From Candidatus Methylomirabilota bacterium (GTDB taxonomy: Bacteria > Methylomirabilota > Methylomirabilia > Methylomirabilales > Methylomirabilaceae), in the NCBI GenBank assembly GCA_028869615.1, contig JAGWRQ010000112.1, forward strand, positions 1-6,939: DNA of 6,939 nt, read 5' to 3'. Positions 1-5,673 of the stretch are shown piece after piece. The first letter of the stretch is position 1, and every line of letters begins with the position of its first letter. A model generated the notes under the pieces. That model had not been told where the DNA came from, did no database searches, and saw only the letters and a list, made by a program, of their open reading frames with translations. The position numbers and the translations under genes are program-made.

Positions 1-2
1 GG

Positions 3-662
3 ATCACCGCGGCCCGCTTTCCATGCGGCGCTCGCTTCGAGCGGATCGATCTGCCGCCGTCTTCACCGTTTACCGGTGTACTGGTCGATGATCCGTTGTT
101 TCGGGTCGAGGCGGTGCGTCTGGATCACAAGATTCCGTGTCTCGCCTTTGCCCTGGTCGAAGCGACGCGCATCAACATCGATCCCGAAGCGCTAACGCAG
201 CTTGCTCTGGATACCGGGCCTTGGCTAACCGACTGCAAGCGGCTCATACGCGCGGGCGCTCCGGACGATACGGCGGTCCGAGCCCCATCCAGGAGCGAGA
301 CCGGTATGGCATTCCAGGAATGGCGGCTCGGCGATCTGCGGGATCGGATCGTGACCATCACAAAGGGACAGCGGCTGGTCTATGTCACGGATACATTATA
401 CTCCGACGAGAATCAGCGGAAGATCGTCGCCCTGGCGCAGGACGCGGATCTCATGTTTTGCGAGGCGATGTATCTGGAGGAGGATCGGGATTGCGCGACC
501 GAGCGGCACCACCTGACCGCGCGGCAGGCCGGACTGCTTGCCCGCGAGGCCAACGTAAAGGAGCTGGTGATCTTTCATTTGTCCCAACGATATCAGGAGC
601 GTCCGGAGGCCCTCTATCATGAGGCCGCTGAGGCGTTCGGTGGCCCGGTTTGCTCGCGCTAA
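3..662 (+). CDS. RNase Z-like metallo-beta-lactamase-fold hydrolase, C-terminal part (5' partial)
   Basis: The frame is open to the left edge, so the N-terminus, with the HxHxDH zinc motif expected for this fold, lies outside the window. The visible part has the C-terminal landmarks of the RNase Z branch. These are LDHKIPCLAFAL (the family's 'DH.IP.LAY' strand), LVYVTDT whose Asp would be the bridging metal ligand, EAMYLEED (usually 'HEATF'), the His of HHLTARQAG, and FHLSQRY whose His would be the last metal ligand. RNase Z removes 3' trailers from tRNA precursors in the cytoplasm; related MBL proteins have other substrates. The TDTLYSDEN segment is less typical than the usual GDT, so I call it RNase Z-like rather than rnz. 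It ends in TAA and is followed by a 117-nt gap. No neighbour ties it to a pathway. Confidence 0.75.
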   Translation: MTAARFPCGARFERIDLPPSSPFTGVLVDDPLFRVEAVRLDHKIPCLAFALVEATRINIDPEALTQLALDTGPWLTDCKRLIRAGAPDDTAVRAPSRSETGMAFQEWRLGDLRDRIVTITKGQRLVYVTDTLYSDENQRKIVALAQDADLMFCEAMYLEEDRDCATERHHLTARQAGLLAREANVKELVIFHLSQRYQERPEALYHEAAEAFGGPVCSR

Positions 663-699
663 ACCTTATCCCGGTGCTTGGTGTCACAGTACACGGATG

Positions 700-727
700 T
701 TGAAATCGGGTTTTAGGTTGTTGTAGT
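700..727 (+). promoter_or_regulatory. Possible sigma-70-type promoter for the Spy-like gene
   Basis: TTGAAA at 700-705 (5/6 to TTGACA) and TGTAGT at 722-727 (4/6 to TATAAT) are separated by 16 nt, in the gap between two same-strand genes. Transcription would start near 734 and leave a leader of about 45 nt. The -10 is weak, so this is only a candidate. Confidence 0.3.
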
Positions 728-764
728 GAACAATGGATTGATGAAACCGCAGAGACCATTTGAT

Positions 765-771
765 AAGGAGG
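765..771 (+). promoter_or_regulatory. Strong ribosome binding site that sets the Spy-like start
   Basis: AAGGAGG lies 8 nt before the ATG at 780. It decides against the in-frame GTG at 726, which would put non-hydrophobic residues ahead of the signal peptide and has no such site. Confidence 0.85.
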
Positions 772-779
772 AAGTTACC

Positions 780-1385
780 ATGCGAGCAATCGTGACAGCC
801 GTATTAGTTCTGCTGGGTGTAGTGGGATCGGTCCTTCCGCCGATGTGGACACGGGTCGCCTCGGCCCAGGAGGAGTCGGCAGACCCGGGGATGATGGGGT
901 ATCGGATGATTCCGGACATGATGGGCGAGATGCACGAGATGATGCAGGGCATGGGCATGACCGGGCCTTGGTTCTATGGCCGAGGAGGTCATAAAGGGCC
1001 GCTGATCAGCTTGATGCTGATGTGGAAGGATCAGCTAGGACTCTCAGTCGATCAGGAACGGTCCCTCAGAGAGTTGCGAGGGAGCTTCGAGAAGGAGTCG
1101 ATCAAACGAACTGCAGAAATTGACGTAGCCGAGTTGGAGTTGAAAGGGCTGTTAGAGGCGGACAAGGTGGATATCGCGAAGGTGGAGGCGCTGGCGAAGA
1201 AGACTGCGATGTTGCGGGCGGACCTCCGCGTGGCTCGGATCAAGATCATCGAGGCCGGGAAGGCGGTGCTGACGCCGGAGCAGCACGAGAAATTCAAGCG
1301 GTTGGCTCGTGAATCGATGATGGGTGACAGGGAAATGAGAATGATGGGCCCCGGCATGCCCCCGATGCACCCTGGCGCGCGGTGA
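780..1385 (+). CDS. Secreted Met-rich Spy/CpxP/ZraP-like protein
   Basis: This is a 201-residue protein with an N-terminal signal peptide (MRAIVTAVLVLLGVVGSV, likely cut after VASA around residue 29), so it should act in the periplasm. Residues about 38-60 hold ten methionines in 23 positions, with His52. The C-terminal tail from about residue 180 is again Met-rich (MM, MRMM, MPPMH). Between them is a charged helical region (about 82-178) with LSVDQ at 88-92 and LTPEQ at 164-168, the two LTxxQ-like repeats of the Spy/CpxP/ZraP group. Those proteins act as periplasmic chaperones or metal-stress sensors. The Met-rich ends suggest copper or silver binding, but that is inference. It stands alone and is convergent with pdxA, with no metal-resistance gene in view. 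An uncharacterised heavy-metal-resistance-type protein is the alternative name. Confidence 0.75.
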   Translation: MRAIVTAVLVLLGVVGSVLPPMWTRVASAQEESADPGMMGYRMIPDMMGEMHEMMQGMGMTGPWFYGRGGHKGPLISLMLMWKDQLGLSVDQERSLRELRGSFEKESIKRTAEIDVAELELKGLLEADKVDIAKVEALAKKTAMLRADLRVARIKIIEAGKAVLTPEQHEKFKRLARESMMGDREMRMMGPGMPPMHPGAR

Positions 1386-1431
1386 CCGGCGAATCGATAT
1401 AGCCTGAGGTGAGTAGGAGCGACGTACGGAA

Positions 1432-2466
1432 CTACACGTCGGTGGCGCGGGTGGCCTTGCGTCGGCGGTGTGCGAACTTTGTAGCCAGCAGGATCGCCTC
1501 CACTAGGCTGCGAGGATTTGCGGTCCCTGTTCCCGCGATGTCGAAGGCGGTGCCGTGATCCACTGAGGTGCGGATTATAGGGAGACCCACAGTCACATTG
1601 ACCCCCCGGTGAAACCCGATCAGCTTGAGCGGGATATGGCCCTGATCATGATACATGGCGACGACGGCGTCGAAGTCGCCAAGCTTGTGTCGATGAAACA
1701 GTGTATCGGGGGGAAATGGGCCGCTTGCTCTGATTCCCTCAGTCTTGGCGGTTTCGACCGCCGGCGCGATCTCTTCTATTTCCTCTCGGCCGAATCGTCC
1801 GTTCTCGCCGGCGTGGGGGTTGAGGCCGGCGACGCCGATCCGCTTCTGCCGTGATCCGAGGTTGCAGAGCACCTGATGAGCCAAGCGAATGACGGTCAGA
1901 ACCCTGGCCTGTTTTACCTTGTCGCAGGCGGTTCGCAACGAGGTGTGGGTCGAAACGTGGAGAACCCGCATCCGCCCGACGACCAACAGCATCGCGTAAT
2001 CCTTCACACCGGTCCGCTCGGCGAACAGTTCCGTTTGGCCATCGTATTTGAATCCCGCCTGGGCCATCGCTTCCTTGTTCAGGGGACCGGTTATGACTCC
2101 GTCCAGTGTGCGCGCGATTGTAAGATCGATCGCCTTATTGAGGTACTCTACCGCCGCTCTGCCACAGTGGGGAGCCAGAACGCCCGACGGGCAGCTCGCG
2201 GTATCAATATTCTTCAGGTCCAGCACCTCAAGAGAGCCCGGGTCTCCAGTGATCTCGGCCGGGGAGCCGATAGACCGAACGTGGAGGTCAAGACGACAAA
2301 GCCTGACGGCCCGCCGCATGATTCCTGCTTCGCCGATGATCAGTGGACGGCAGGCCGCCCGCACCTCCTCCTGTGTGACGGCCTTAGCCACAATTTCCGG
2401 GCCGATCCCCGCCGGGTCGCCGATAGTTAAGCCAAAAAATGGACGAAACGTCGTATGTCGGGGCAC
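1432..2466 (-). CDS. pdxA: 4-hydroxythreonine-4-phosphate dehydrogenase (PdxA), vitamin B6 biosynthesis
   Basis: PdxA oxidises 4-phosphohydroxy-L-threonine with NAD(P)+ in the DXP-dependent pyridoxal phosphate pathway, in the cytoplasm. From the GTG start at 2466 the protein is 344 residues, close to the usual size of about 330. Seen in order: GDPAGIGPE (16-24), TGPLNKEAM (126-134), three metal-ligand histidines in STHTSLR (H174), GLNPHAGENG (H218) and MYHDQGH (H273), then K281, N290 and R299 (GLPIIRTSVDHGTA), matching the E. coli substrate residues. One departure is Gln144 in YDGQTELFAE, where the family usually has GHTE with a substrate-contacting His. The GTG start is chosen because AGGAGG precedes it and it leaves the short N-terminus typical of PdxA. 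An ATG at 2511 and a longer reading to 2595 lack such support. It is divergent from the BON gene. The related PdxA2 branch is an alternative, since no other pdx gene is in view. Confidence 0.9.
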   Translation of the reverse strand: MPRHTTFRPFFGLTIGDPAGIGPEIVAKAVTQEEVRAACRPLIIGEAGIMRRAVRLCRLDLHVRSIGSPAEITGDPGSLEVLDLKNIDTASCPSGVLAPHCGRAAVEYLNKAIDLTIARTLDGVITGPLNKEAMAQAGFKYDGQTELFAERTGVKDYAMLLVVGRMRVLHVSTHTSLRTACDKVKQARVLTVIRLAHQVLCNLGSRQKRIGVAGLNPHAGENGRFGREEIEEIAPAVETAKTEGIRASGPFPPDTLFHRHKLGDFDAVVAMYHDQGHIPLKLIGFHRGVNVTVGLPIIRTSVDHGTAFDIAGTGTANPRSLVEAILLATKFAHRRRKATRATDV

Positions 2467-2470
2467 GATT

Positions 2471-2476
2471 CCTCCT
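2471..2476 (-). promoter_or_regulatory. Ribosome binding site that sets the pdxA GTG start
   Basis: On the minus strand AGGAGG is followed by AATC and then GTG. The 4-nt spacing is short, but this is the only good Shine-Dalgarno sequence near the family's expected N-terminus. It favours the GTG at 2466 over the ATG at 2511. Confidence 0.65.
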
Positions 2477-2489
2477 GAAGGCGAGCCAA

Positions 2490-2495
2490 ATAATA
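2490..2495 (-). promoter_or_regulatory. Possible -10 element for pdxA
   Basis: TATTAT on the minus strand matches TATAAT at 5/6 and lies about 24 nt ahead of the GTG start, implying a very short leader. No convincing -35 is seen at 16-18 nt, so the call is weak. Confidence 0.2.
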
Positions 2496-2526
2496 GCACA
2501 ATCCTCTTCATCCCTACAGGCTTTTC

Positions 2527-2535
2527 TGGTATAGT
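2527..2535 (+). promoter_or_regulatory. Extended -10 promoter for the BON-domain gene
   Basis: TGGTATAGT fits an extended -10 (TGn before TATAGT, 5/6 to TATAAT). The -35 region 17 nt upstream (TTCATC, 2507-2512) is poor, as is common for extended -10 promoters. Transcription would begin near 2542, about 55 nt before the ATG at 2598. It lies between divergent genes where a promoter is expected. Confidence 0.5.
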
Positions 2536-2597
2536 GATCCTGTGTAGCTGAACCCGTGCGTCCTCAGTGGCGGATCGTGTAACCGGAGGAGACACAG

Positions 2598-2924
2598 ATG
2601 CATCTACTGAGCCGAAGCAGCATAGCGTTCATCGTTTTTCTTACCACTGCTTTCCCCCTGTTCCAAGCCTGCGCTCCCACGGCGACCCGCGAGAGCACCG
2701 GGGAATACTTCGATGACTCGGCTATTACCACCAAGGTTAAGGCGAAGCTGCTTGGGGATCCTATAGTCAGTGGGTTCGCAATTTCGGTAGAGACTTTTCG
2801 CGGACGGGTGATCCTGTCTGGATTTGTCAACTCTCAGGCCCAGATCGATCGAGCGGTTGCCTTGTCCCGGGAGGTTGCCGGCGTGAGAGAAGTGCAGTCG
2901 GCGCTGGTGATCAAGAGTAGGTAG
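2598..2924 (+). CDS. BON-domain lipoprotein (OsmY-like)
   Basis: This is a 108-residue protein with a hydrophobic leader (SIAFIVFLTTAFPLF) ending in FQAC, where Cys25 would be the lipidated residue. The lipobox is loose (Gln at -2, Phe at -3), so a plain secreted form is possible. Residues about 37-106 form one BON domain: a start of the YFDDSAITTKVKAKLL type, the VETFRGRVILSGFV hairpin with the conserved Gly, and a final VAGVREVQSALVIK. BON domains are thought to bind phospholipid or membrane surfaces; OsmY and DolP relatives act in envelope stress and integrity. GGAGGAG at 2585-2591 supports the ATG. It is divergent from pdxA and may be transcribed with the small membrane-protein gene 72 nt downstream. 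Its exact role cannot be read from sequence. Confidence 0.8.
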   Translation: MHLLSRSSIAFIVFLTTAFPLFQACAPTATRESTGEYFDDSAITTKVKAKLLGDPIVSGFAISVETFRGRVILSGFVNSQAQIDRAVALSREVAGVREVQSALVIKSR

Positions 2925-2996
2925 CGGCCTTTCCTGCCCTAGCGCAGTCCACCTCGAAGCTGCAATCAAAATCACCTGATCCTTGCGCGGGACAAC

Positions 2997-3362
2997 ATGT
3001 GGACGATCATTGAGAGCGCGCTCGATCTGGTTTCTGCGTTCGTTGACTTCCTGAGGGTCTCATCGGTTTCAGTGTCGGCGCTTCAGTTGGTTGGGATTAT
3101 CCTCGTTGCGTTTCTGCTCGGCCTGGTCCTTGGGCGGATCACGAAGCGTGGCGCTCAAAAGGCCGTCGAGGATGCAAACAAACGGGAGGCGGACCGCGTC
3201 TTATTGGATTTCGAGAGGTTGACGCCACTTGGCCCTTCTCAAGAGGAGGCGGTAGAGAATTCAGCAATGGATATCTCTGATCTCCGAACTGACCAGATGT
3301 CAGAGAAACCTGCAGCCAATGACCGAAAGGAACAACAGGAGCCGCCAGTGCTCAAGGAATGA
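2997..3362 (+). CDS. Small single-span membrane protein of unknown function
   Basis: I do not recognise a specific family. The 121-residue product has a possibly amphipathic N-terminal helix (about 3-20), a clear transmembrane segment at about 28-46 (ALQLVGIILVAFLLGLVLG), then basic residues (RITKRGAQK) that would sit on the cytoplasmic side. A charged, Glu/Lys/Gln-rich tail follows and looks unstructured after about residue 75. The hydrophobic span followed by a basic, coiled-coil-like stretch is loosely reminiscent of LapA/DUF1049 proteins, but I would not name it that. No strong Shine-Dalgarno precedes the ATG, so the start is less certain. It lies 72 nt after the BON gene with no terminator seen between, so an envelope-related pair is possible. 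Confidence 0.55.
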   Translation: MWTIIESALDLVSAFVDFLRVSSVSVSALQLVGIILVAFLLGLVLGRITKRGAQKAVEDANKREADRVLLDFERLTPLGPSQEEAVENSAMDISDLRTDQMSEKPAANDRKEQQEPPVLKE

Positions 3363-3387
3363 TCGACATCATAGTCGGTTGCCTCCC

Positions 3388-3416
3388 TTGATTTTTCCGG
3401 CGGTCTCCGGTATCTT
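3388..3416 (+). promoter_or_regulatory. Candidate sigma-70-type promoter for the PAS-LuxR gene
   Basis: TTGATT at 3388-3393 (4/6) and TATCTT at 3411-3416 (4/6) are separated by exactly 17 nt, in the AT-richer stretch after the preceding gene. Transcription would start near 3423, about 30 nt ahead of the ATG at 3454. That agrees with rejecting the upstream ATG at 3319. Confidence 0.4.
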
Positions 3417-3453
3417 TTATAAGTACGCTTCTCGTTCAATATTCATACACCGC

Positions 3454-4149
3454 ATGGTAGATACAATGGATACAGTGCACGCGATACCAAGTTCGCTCGA
3501 GGAGATCTTTTCAAACGCGGCAGATGGGGTTCTCGGCGTCGATCAGAACCACATAATCACCCTATGGAACAAGGCGGCTGAGCGTCTCGTAGGGTACACG
3601 GCCGCAGAGGTGATGGGACGGCCCTGTTCTGAGGTCTGGGCCGTAAAAAACCGAACAGGGTGCCGATTGTGCGGAGAGGACTGCTCCCCGATTACCTCGG
3701 CCAGGAAAGAGGAGCCGGTTGAGGGGCGCGAGATCATGACTCACACCAAGGCGGGGCGCCCCCTCTGGCTCCACGTCAGCACCATCGTTATCCCCGCCGG
3801 TGCCCCGAGCCGCTTCACCATGGTGCACATCTTTCACGACGTGACCCGGCAGGTGGAGACCGAGGTCCTTCTCGGCAAGGTCCAGTCGCTGTTGGGGGGC
3901 GAAGGAGCCCCCCCGGATGGCGGCGGGATAAGCCCTCCGGAGAGCGCGTCCCCATTAAAGGTATTAACGCCAAGGGAGCAGGAGGTCCTCCGGTTCATTG
4001 CCCGCGGCGAGAGCGCCAAGGGGATTGCGAAACAACTTCACATCAGCACCACCACCGCCCGCAACCATACCCAGAAGATCCTCGTCAAACTTGGCCTCCA
4101 CACCAAACTCGAGGCCGTGGCGGTTGCCTTCCGCTATAAGCATTTCTAG
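3454..4149 (+). CDS. PAS-LuxR transcriptional regulator with a cysteine cluster
   Basis: This is a 231-residue cytoplasmic regulator. Residues about 13-135 form a PAS domain: LEEIFSNAADGVLGVDQNHIITLWNKAAERLVGY at its start and FTMVHIFHDVTRQVE at its end. A LuxR/GerE helix-turn-helix occupies about 168-229, with LTPREQEVLRFIARG and ISTTTARNHTQKILVKLGLHTKLEAV. A Gly/Pro-rich linker (148-166) joins them. There is no receiver domain, so the signal is probably sensed directly by the PAS. Cys58, Cys70, Cys73 and Cys77 form a C-x11-C-x2-C-x3-C cluster suited to an iron-sulfur centre, heme, zinc or thiol redox sensing; which one cannot be told. The frame stays open up to an ATG at 3319, but that overlaps the previous gene and its extra residues look non-domain. 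The ATGs at 3454 and 3466 both lack a good Shine-Dalgarno, so the exact start is uncertain. hisC follows 14 nt later. Confidence 0.8.
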   Translation: MVDTMDTVHAIPSSLEEIFSNAADGVLGVDQNHIITLWNKAAERLVGYTAAEVMGRPCSEVWAVKNRTGCRLCGEDCSPITSARKEEPVEGREIMTHTKAGRPLWLHVSTIVIPAGAPSRFTMVHIFHDVTRQVETEVLLGKVQSLLGGEGAPPDGGGISPPESASPLKVLTPREQEVLRFIARGESAKGIAKQLHISTTTARNHTQKILVKLGLHTKLEAVAVAFRYKHF

Positions 4150-4163
4150 CCCTGTTCCGGCTC

Positions 4164-5270
4164 ATGCCCTCCAGCTTTGAAGATGCGGCTTCCCCACATC
4201 TGAAGGGGCTGCCCCCTTACCGCCATGGCAGGCCGTTTGAGGAGGGTGGCAGGGGACCGGTCAGTGAGGAGTGGGTCAAGCTCGACTACAATGAAAATCC
4301 ACTAGGGCCTTCGCCGCTGGCGGTCAAGGCGATACAGGGTCTGCTTCACGGCGTCAACCGTTACCCAGATTGTCAGGGACACGATCTTAAGGAGCGGTTG
4401 GCCGAGTGGCTCGGGCTGACTCCGGCGCATGTTGCGCTGGGGAACGGCAGCAGTGAACTCATCGATCTATGCGCAAGGTGCTTCCTCGGCCCTGGCACTG
4501 AGGCCATCGTGGGCGATCCCGCCTTCGCATTCTACGGCCGGGTAGTCCAAGCCACGGGCAGTCAACGAGTATCGGTTCCATTGAAAGCGTTTCGCCATGA
4601 TCTTCAGGCCATGGCTGAACGGATTACGCCGCGGACCAGGATGGTCTTCATCGGCAATCCGAACAATCCGACCGGAAGTTGCGTCCCGCCTTACGAAATC
4701 GCCGCGTTTATCGAGGCGCTCCCTGCAGGGGTCATTGTCCTTTTCGATGAGGCCTATCGTGAGTATCTCCCCGATGAGCTTCAGCCTGACACTGTGCGCT
4801 ACGTGAAGGAGGGGCGCTCGGTGATCGCATTGCGGAGCTTCTCTAAGATCTATGGGTTATCGGGGCTACGAATCGGCTACGCGATCGCCCCGCCCGATTG
4901 TATTGTGCTCCTCGACAAAGCGAGGCAGCCGTTCAACGTTAATGCCCTGGCCAGCGCAGCCGCCTTGGCCGCCCTCGACGATGTGGCGCACATCGTCAGC
5001 TCGAAGCGCCTCAATGAGGCCGGCAAGCAGTACCTGTACCAGGCCTTCGAGGAGCTCGGATTGCGCTGCGTGCCGACGGCGGCGAACTTCATTCTTGTCG
5101 ATGTTGAACGGGACGGGGAGCAGACTGTTCAGGCCTTGGCGGAGAAAGGGGTCGCCGTCTGCTCTCTGGTCCGATATGGTCTCCGGACGTCCCTGAGAGT
5201 CACCATCGGCGCCTCCCGCGAGAATGAGCGATTTATCGCAGCCCTTCGCGAGGTCCTCACGACACACTGA
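4164..5270 (+). CDS. hisC: Histidinol-phosphate/aromatic aminotransferase (HisC-type, PLP-dependent)
   Basis: HisC moves an amino group from glutamate to imidazole-acetol phosphate in histidine synthesis; close relatives act on aromatic keto acids. The 368-residue length is typical. Class I/II aminotransferase landmarks are all present: LDYNENPLGPSP (40-51), GNGSSELI (93-100), GNPNNPTG (164-171), FDEAY with the PLP-contacting Asp195 (194-198), SFSKIYGLSGLRIGY with Schiff-base Lys228 (225-239), RQPFNVN (254-260) and LRVTIG (344-349). The N-terminal LPPYRHGRPFEE matches HisC's 'L.PY.PGKP.EE', supporting the ATG at 4164 or a start very close to it. No clear Shine-Dalgarno is seen, so it may be translated with the PAS-LuxR gene 14 nt upstream. 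No other his or aro gene is in view, so the substrate could be histidinol phosphate, tyrosine/phenylalanine precursors, or both. Confidence 0.85.
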   Translation: MPSSFEDAASPHLKGLPPYRHGRPFEEGGRGPVSEEWVKLDYNENPLGPSPLAVKAIQGLLHGVNRYPDCQGHDLKERLAEWLGLTPAHVALGNGSSELIDLCARCFLGPGTEAIVGDPAFAFYGRVVQATGSQRVSVPLKAFRHDLQAMAERITPRTRMVFIGNPNNPTGSCVPPYEIAAFIEALPAGVIVLFDEAYREYLPDELQPDTVRYVKEGRSVIALRSFSKIYGLSGLRIGYAIAPPDCIVLLDKARQPFNVNALASAAALAALDDVAHIVSSKRLNEAGKQYLYQAFEELGLRCVPTAANFILVDVERDGEQTVQALAEKGVAVCSLVRYGLRTSLRVTIGASRENERFIAALREVLTTH

Positions 5271-5343
5271 GTAATCATCGTCCCTCGTAATACCCCATGC
5301 GCCTGAAAGTCTGCGAGACGAGGCATTCAACCCCCGTCCACGT

Positions 5344-5427
5344 CATTGCGAGGCGAAGCCGAAGCAATCTCATCCACACTCAACCAGCGCTGTGAGATTG
5401 CCACGGTCGCTTCGCTCCCTCGCAATG
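5344..5427. repeat. REP-like dispersed palindrome (ATTGCGAGG family)
   Basis: This is a long imperfect inverted repeat. CATTGCGAGG (5344-5353) pairs with CCTCGCAATG (5418-5427). CGAAGC (5354-5359) pairs with GCTTCG (5409-5414), with a 3-nt bulge. CAATCTCA (5365-5372) pairs with TGAGATTG (5393-5400). The loop is about 20 nt. The arms resemble the 'ATTGCGAGG..GCGAAGC..GCAATCTC' intergenic repeats I know from many bacterial genomes, where they occur in numerous copies. Only one copy is in the window. It could act as an RNA hairpin between hisC and the U32 genes, or be a non-autonomous mobile palindrome. Confidence 0.8.
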
Positions 5428-5469
5428 CCGCGCAAGAGACTTTCGACGCAATGGGGCAGATCACCCAGT

Positions 5470-5487
5470 TTGGGGCGTTTGCCCCAA
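5470..5487. promoter_or_regulatory. Perfect 18-bp dyad, possible activator site
   Basis: TTGGGGCGTTTGCCCCAA has two 7-nt arms around GTTT. Its centre is about 135 nt upstream of the start expected from the sigma-54-type promoter, a usual distance for an enhancer-binding activator. No T-run follows on either strand, so it does not look like an intrinsic terminator. An RNA hairpin is the alternative. No specific regulator can be named. Confidence 0.4.
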
Positions 5488-5586
5488 TATCCATCTTGCC
5501 TCGGTGAGTTAGTCCGGTAACACCCTCTTTCCTGCCAGACTCCATCCATTAAATCAATCAGTTACATCACCAATGTGTGAGAGCGG

Positions 5587-5603
5587 TTGGCACTGGATGT
5601 GCA
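5587..5603 (+). promoter_or_regulatory. Sigma-54 (-24/-12) promoter for the U32 operon
   Basis: TTGGCACTGGATGTGCA matches YTGGCACGNNNNTTGCW, with TTGGCAC intact in the -24 box and TGCA in the -12 box. The invariant GG (5589-5590) and GC (5601-5602) are exactly 10 nt apart. The two mismatches are T for G at 5594 and G for T at 5599. Transcription would start near 5614 and leave about 60 nt before the ATG at 5674. If real, the U32 genes need RpoN and an ATP-dependent enhancer-binding protein. A sigma-70 reading from the same TTGGCA needs a poor -10. Confidence 0.6.
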
Positions 5604-5662
5604 TTATTATTTTAAGCCCTATTGGGCTACAGCGTACTCGCTACCCATTCTCAAACGAACGG

Positions 5663-5668
5663 TGGAGG
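5663..5668 (+). promoter_or_regulatory. Ribosome binding site that sets the UbiV-like start
   Basis: TGGAGG lies 5 nt before the ATG at 5674. It favours that start over the in-frame TTG at 5587, which would overlap the sigma-54-type promoter. Confidence 0.75.
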
Positions 5669-5673
5669 CGGCG

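Larger units (their letters stand above)
5271..5673. other. 403-nt intergenic region with repeat, dyad and promoter
   Basis: I find no convincing gene here. It holds a REP-like palindrome (5344-5427), an 18-bp perfect dyad (5470-5487) and a sigma-54-type promoter (5587-5603), listed separately. The first 73 nt after hisC contain only a weak 6-bp inverted pair (CCTCGT 5283-5288, ACGAGG 5318-5323) and no T-run, so no intrinsic terminator is called. Confidence 0.7.

Noticed and set aside
681..694. GTGT...ACAC mini-dyad upstream of the Spy-like gene
   Set aside because: It has only four paired bases per arm, which is expected by chance.
726..779. N-terminal extension of the Spy-like gene from a GTG at 726
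   Set aside because: The ATG at 780 has AAGGAGG at ideal distance and begins a clean signal peptide. The extension would cover the Shine-Dalgarno and bury the signal peptide.
1609..2551. Plus-strand open frames opposite pdxA (1609-1854, 1876-2430, 2048-2551)
   Set aside because: They have low-complexity, Arg/Pro/Gly-rich or family-free translations lying entirely opposite a strongly supported pdxA.
2467..2595. Longer pdxA reading up to 2595
   Set aside because: The added residues have no resemblance to PdxA and run across the divergent promoter region almost to the BON start. The GTG at 2466 has a Shine-Dalgarno and gives the family length.
3319..3453. Upstream start of the PAS-LuxR gene at 3319
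   Set aside because: It overlaps the preceding gene by 44 nt, has no good Shine-Dalgarno, adds 45 basic, domain-free residues and would read through a plausible promoter.
5470..5487. Intrinsic terminator reading of the 18-bp dyad
   Set aside because: There is no T-run after the stem on either strand, and it lies about 200 nt beyond the hisC stop.
5587..5673. TTG start of the UbiV-like gene at 5587
   Set aside because: It has no Shine-Dalgarno and coincides with the sigma-54-type promoter. The ATG at 5674 has TGGAGG at 5-nt spacing and matches the UbiV N-terminal length.
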